From Sutterella sp. (GTDB lineage: Bacteria; Pseudomonadota; Gammaproteobacteria; Burkholderiales; Burkholderiaceae_F): a stretch of 16,902 nucleotides of DNA. Where the stretch lies: the NCBI GenBank assembly GCA_020025965.1, contig JAHHRG010000046.1:1-16902 (forward strand). The letters are read 5' to 3'. A program made the translations under genes and the position numbers. Every line of letters starts with the position of its first letter. The stretch's first letter is position 1. Below the pieces are notes generated by a model. It was not told where the DNA came from, did no database searches, and saw only the letters and a list, made by a program, of their open reading frames with translations. This document shows, in pieces, positions 14,439-16,902 of this stretch.

Positions 14439-15101
14439 ATGTCTTGGTATGACGACTTTAAAGCTGCATCGGTCGACAGCATTGCCCGTTGGCGTTTGAT
14501 GCGCTGGCCCTGGGTGGTGATTGCGTTCCTGAGTTGCCTCTTGGTTCTCATCGCGCATAACGTGTTCCAGGTCTGGCTTTACATGAAGCCTTGCGAACAG
14601 TGCGTGTATATCCGATATGCTTTCCTTGTGATGGCGCTCGGTTGTATTTTCCCGATCATTTGTCCGAAGTCGCTCATCATGCGTCTTATCGCTTACGTGA
14701 TGGGCGCCTATGGCGCGATCTACGGGATGGTCTGCTCAGTGAAGCTCATGAAGATTCATAAGGCCGTTCATTCCGACGATCCGATGGCTTTCTTCGGTAT
14801 GCAGGGGTGCTCTTTGGAACCCCACTATCCGTTCGGTTTGCCGCTCGAAAAATGGGCTCCGGACTGGTTCCTGCCTACTGGTGACTGCGGTTACGACAAT
14901 TCCGATGTGCCGATCGGTACGGTTCTGTCCCCCCTGCAGCAGAGCATTATCGAAATGTACGACAATGCCGGCGGTTGGTATTTGATCCCTCCCGTTAAGT
15001 TTATGTCGATGGCAGAGTGTTGTCTCCTAGCCTTCGGCGTAGCACTCGCACTTTTCCTCATTCTCGCGGGATGCGGTCTCATGCGTCGTCATATTCGCTA
15101 A
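14439..15101 (+). CDS. dsbI: DsbI-type inner-membrane disulfide generator (220 aa)
   Basis: This DsbB-family quinone-linked oxidase re-oxidises DsbL. Four membrane segments are apparent (about 24-48, 57-76, 80-102 and 195-214). The first periplasmic loop carries Cys52-x-x-Cys55 (KPCEQCVYIRY). The long second periplasmic loop carries the pair Cys124 and Cys150 (MQGCSLEPHY and PTGDCGYD), as expected for electron relay from the partner to quinone. The long second loop and the length above E. coli DsbB (176 aa) fit the DsbI branch. TGGAGG precedes the ATG at 14439 by about 8 bases, and the gene starts 26 bases after dsbL stops, so the two are surely co-transcribed. It is followed by a strong terminator that closes the operon. 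Confidence 0.9.
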   Translation: MSWYDDFKAASVDSIARWRLMRWPWVVIAFLSCLLVLIAHNVFQVWLYMKPCEQCVYIRYAFLVMALGCIFPIICPKSLIMRLIAYVMGAYGAIYGMVCSVKLMKIHKAVHSDDPMAFFGMQGCSLEPHYPFGLPLEKWAPDWFLPTGDCGYDNSDVPIGTVLSPLQQSIIEMYDNAGGWYLIPPVKFMSMAECCLLAFGVALALFLILAGCGLMRRHIR

Positions 15102-15143
15102 GGTTCGTTCTCAGAACGACGAGTGACAATGTACTAAATAAAA

Positions 15144-15173
15144 GGTCCGACACCAAAAGTGTCGGACTTTTTT
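15144..15173 (+). terminator. Intrinsic terminator of the assT-dsbL-dsbI operon, target of the intron
   Basis: GTCCGACAC (15145-15153) and GTGTCGGAC (15159-15167) form a perfect 9-bp stem with loop CAAAA, followed by TTTTTT (15168-15173). The group II intron begins at 15175, one base after the T-run. Confidence 0.93.
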
Positions 15174-15174
15174 G

Positions 15175-16902
15175 GTGCGCCCAGCATGGGCGCGTTCTAA
15201 CGGGTGAAAGTCCCGAGCGCAGGAGGTAGCACCAAGCGCATAGCCGGAGGCAAGGGTGTCCGTCGCGAGGCGGAATCTGAAGGAAGCCCGAGGCAAACCG
15301 CTGATCCGATGAACAAGAACCACATCAGGCACGCGAGGATGGGCAAGGTTGCCAAACAAACCGAAGCCCTAAGCTACACGGAATCCGAGGTGTAAATGTG
15401 GCGGATGTATGGCGGGAAAGAACGTGTTCTTACCTGGGGAGATATCACAGACGCCAATCGATAGATTGTGCGGAGTAAAGCTTGCTGTGAGAAGTCAGCA
15501 GAGAGCATAGTAGTCGGTCCAGTAGCCGATGAAGGCTCGAATCTATTGGAGTTTGGTACCAGACCTACAAAGTCTCAGGGTGCAGAAAAATTACCTGTCT
15601 GCAAAGGATAGCCACGGAATGGTGAAGGTATGCAGAAGGGCGCAAAGACCGTCATAAGAATGGACAATACCAGACATATTTCAGACCCGATTGAGCTCAT
15701 CACTCTCGAAAACATACTGAGCCAAGCCAATATGCTAGCCGCACTTAAACGTGTGGAAGCGAATAAAGGGGCACCGGGAATCGACGGAATGGAGACGACA
15801 CAATTGCGTGAATATCTGTTCCTGCACCCCGGGGAACTTTCGAGCGCGATTAGAAACGGCACGTATAAACCGTCGCCGGTCAAAAGGGTCAGCATTCCTA
15901 AACCAGAGAGAGGCAAATACAGAGACCTTGGAATACCAACGGTTATTGACCGTCTGGTTCAGCAAGCCATCACCCAAGTGATGAGCGAAGCTTTTGATTT
16001 CACCTTCTCATCGAATAGTTTCGGTTTCCGTCCCAACAAAGGGGCTCATGATGCCATCTATCGGTGCATCGGAAATTGTGATGACGGTTACTGCTACGCA
16101 GTCGACATGGATCTCTCGAAATTCTTCGATACGGTCAATCACAGTCGCCTTATAAGGAAACTGGATTCCCGTATTAAGGATAAGAGAGTGATCTCTCTAA
16201 TTCACAAGATTCTGACGGCAGGTGTTTGCATTGACTCAAGAGTAGAGAAACCTGAAATCGGTCTTCCTCAGGGAGGTCCGCTTTCTCCATTACTCGCCAA
16301 CATCTATTTGGACGAGCTCGATAAACTACTCGAAAAGCGTGGACACCGCTTTGCCAGATACGCCGACGACATTGTTATTCAATGCCGCAGTCGACGTGCT
16401 GCGGAACGGACTCTAGCCAATGTCTGCAAATATGCGGAAGGGAAGATGCTCCTGAGAGTGAATCGCGAGAAAACCTCGGTTGCGTTTATTACCCAAGGGA
16501 TTAAGTTCCTCGGATATGGGTTTTGGCGCGATTGGAAGACCAAGCGAATCATCCCCACGGTCCATCAGAAATCAAGGACACGTCTGAAAGATGCACTGAG
16601 AATTGTATTGGCCAGAAACCTGAAGTGTGGCCTCGAAGAGGTTAAACGAAAGCTGAAGGTCAAACTGTCTGGATGGGCGAATTACTTTTCGCTTGCTCCT
16701 GATAAATCTTGGCGCGCTCGAATGGACGAATGGATCAGACGACGCATCCGAATGCTTCTGTGGAAAACATGGAAGAGGATTGGGACGCGTTATAGTGCCC
16801 TCTGTAAAGCAGGGGCAAAACCAGAAGACGCATGGAGACAAGCCAATACTCGAAAGGGCTATTGGCGTTCAGCTAATTCGACGGTAGTCAAGACAGCCTT
16901 AG
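15175..16902 (+). mobile_element. Group II intron, bacterial class C (IIC), 3' end outside the window
   Basis: The intron starts with GTGCG at 15175. The 5' 485 bases are non-coding ribozyme. They resemble known IIC introns such as the Oceanobacillus/Bacillus type: GTGCGCCCAGCATGGGCGCG at the start, GGTGAAAGTCCCGAGCG, then GGGTGTCCG (15256-15264), GGAATCTGAAGGAAGC, TTCTTACCTGGGGAGAT near 15428, and GTCAGCAGAGAGCATAGTAG near 15493. Insertion directly behind an intrinsic terminator is the hallmark of this class. A possible EBS1, CAAA in GCCAAACAAA (15351-15360), can pair with the exon end TTTG (15171-15174). The encoded maturase begins at 15660. Domains V-VI and the 3' exon junction lie beyond 16902. 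No coding sequence is interrupted on the left side, so dsbI expression should be little affected. Confidence 0.92.
15660..16902 (+). CDS. ltrA: Group II intron reverse transcriptase/maturase (partial, open at window end; at least 414 codons)
   Basis: The multifunctional intron protein helps the intron RNA splice and copies it into DNA at new sites. Reverse transcriptase blocks in order: NKGAPGIDGME (about 36-46), KPSPVKRVSIPKPERGKYRDLGIPTVIDRLVQQA, FGFRPNKGAHDA, the first catalytic Asp in YAVDMDLSKFFDTVNH, GLPQGGPLSPLLANIYLDELD (about 201-221), and the catalytic box RYADD (Tyr234 to Asp237). FLGYGFWRD then leads into the maturase (X) domain with LSGWANYFSLA and the terminal RRRIRMLLWKTWKR and KGYWRSANSTVVKTAL segments. 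That last motif is usually close to the C-terminus, so the protein is probably about 420-440 aa and lacks the HNH endonuclease domain, as is normal for class C. Start chosen at ATG 15660; an internal ATG further in is less likely. The frame has no stop within the window. Confidence 0.93.
   Translation, partial: MDNTRHISDPIELITLENILSQANMLAALKRVEANKGAPGIDGMETTQLREYLFLHPGELSSAIRNGTYKPSPVKRVSIPKPERGKYRDLGIPTVIDRLVQQAITQVMSEAFDFTFSSNSFGFRPNKGAHDAIYRCIGNCDDGYCYAVDMDLSKFFDTVNHSRLIRKLDSRIKDKRVISLIHKILTAGVCIDSRVEKPEIGLPQGGPLSPLLANIYLDELDKLLEKRGHRFARYADDIVIQCRSRRAAERTLANVCKYAEGKMLLRVNREKTSVAFITQGIKFLGYGFWRDWKTKRIIPTVHQKSRTRLKDALRIVLARNLKCGLEEVKRKLKVKLSGWANYFSLAPDKSWRARMDEWIRRRIRMLLWKTWKRIGTRYSALCKAGAKPEDAWRQANTRKGYWRSANSTVVKTAL

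Noticed and set aside
15175..15659. Small protein frames in the intron's 5' region
   Set aside because: This stretch matches the conserved RNA of class C group II introns, so the short open frames on both strands are chance.
1..16902. CRISPR arrays, tRNA or rRNA genes
   Set aside because: No regularly spaced direct repeats and no tRNA or rRNA-like sequence were seen on either strand.

Overview
The window reads like an anaerobic, host-associated betaproteobacterium, most likely of the Sutterellaceae (Sutterella/Parasutterella-like). This is inferred from the combination of Dcu-type C4-dicarboxylate carriers, an AspT/YidE-type exchanger and an AssT-DsbL-DsbI set. I could not confirm the taxonomy by search. 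The protein-coding DNA is of moderate GC and densely packed, and most genes end in clear intrinsic terminators.

Bases 1-4100 (minus strand) hold a small unknown protein and two copies of an AspT/YidE-type membrane exchanger. The downstream copy (about 603-1948) is a decayed pseudogene with frameshifts, a nonsense codon and several internal deletions. The other copy (2161-3840) is intact, with two RCK_C domains between two membrane halves. An AIM24/TIGR00266-family protein follows at 4101-4817.

Bases 4900-10380 look like a C4-dicarboxylate module. A DcuA/DcuB-type carrier (minus) and a GntR/FCD regulator (minus) are divergent from an argininosuccinate-lyase-family enzyme and a second Dcu-type carrier (plus). 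The lyase keeps the fumarate-side catalytic residues of the superfamily, but several residues expected to contact the arginine moiety differ. It may therefore release fumarate from another N-succinyl-type substrate for import/export and fumarate respiration. Near-identical 12-base palindromes (ATTGTCGACAAT and ATTGTCGGCAAT) sit in front of the first carrier and next to the -35 box of the lyase promoter. They are good candidates for the regulator's operator.

Bases 10380-15173 hold a LysR-type regulator and then assT-dsbL-dsbI. These encode a periplasmic arylsulfate sulfotransferase with all catalytic residues, a dedicated DsbA-like oxidant with a CPFC active site and a twin-arginine-like signal, and its DsbB-like membrane partner. 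The operon ends in a strong terminator.

From 15175 to the window end is a group II intron of bacterial class C type. It starts one base after the T-run of the dsbI terminator and carries a reverse transcriptase/maturase gene that is still open at the window edge. The catalytic 3' domains of the intron lie outside the window.
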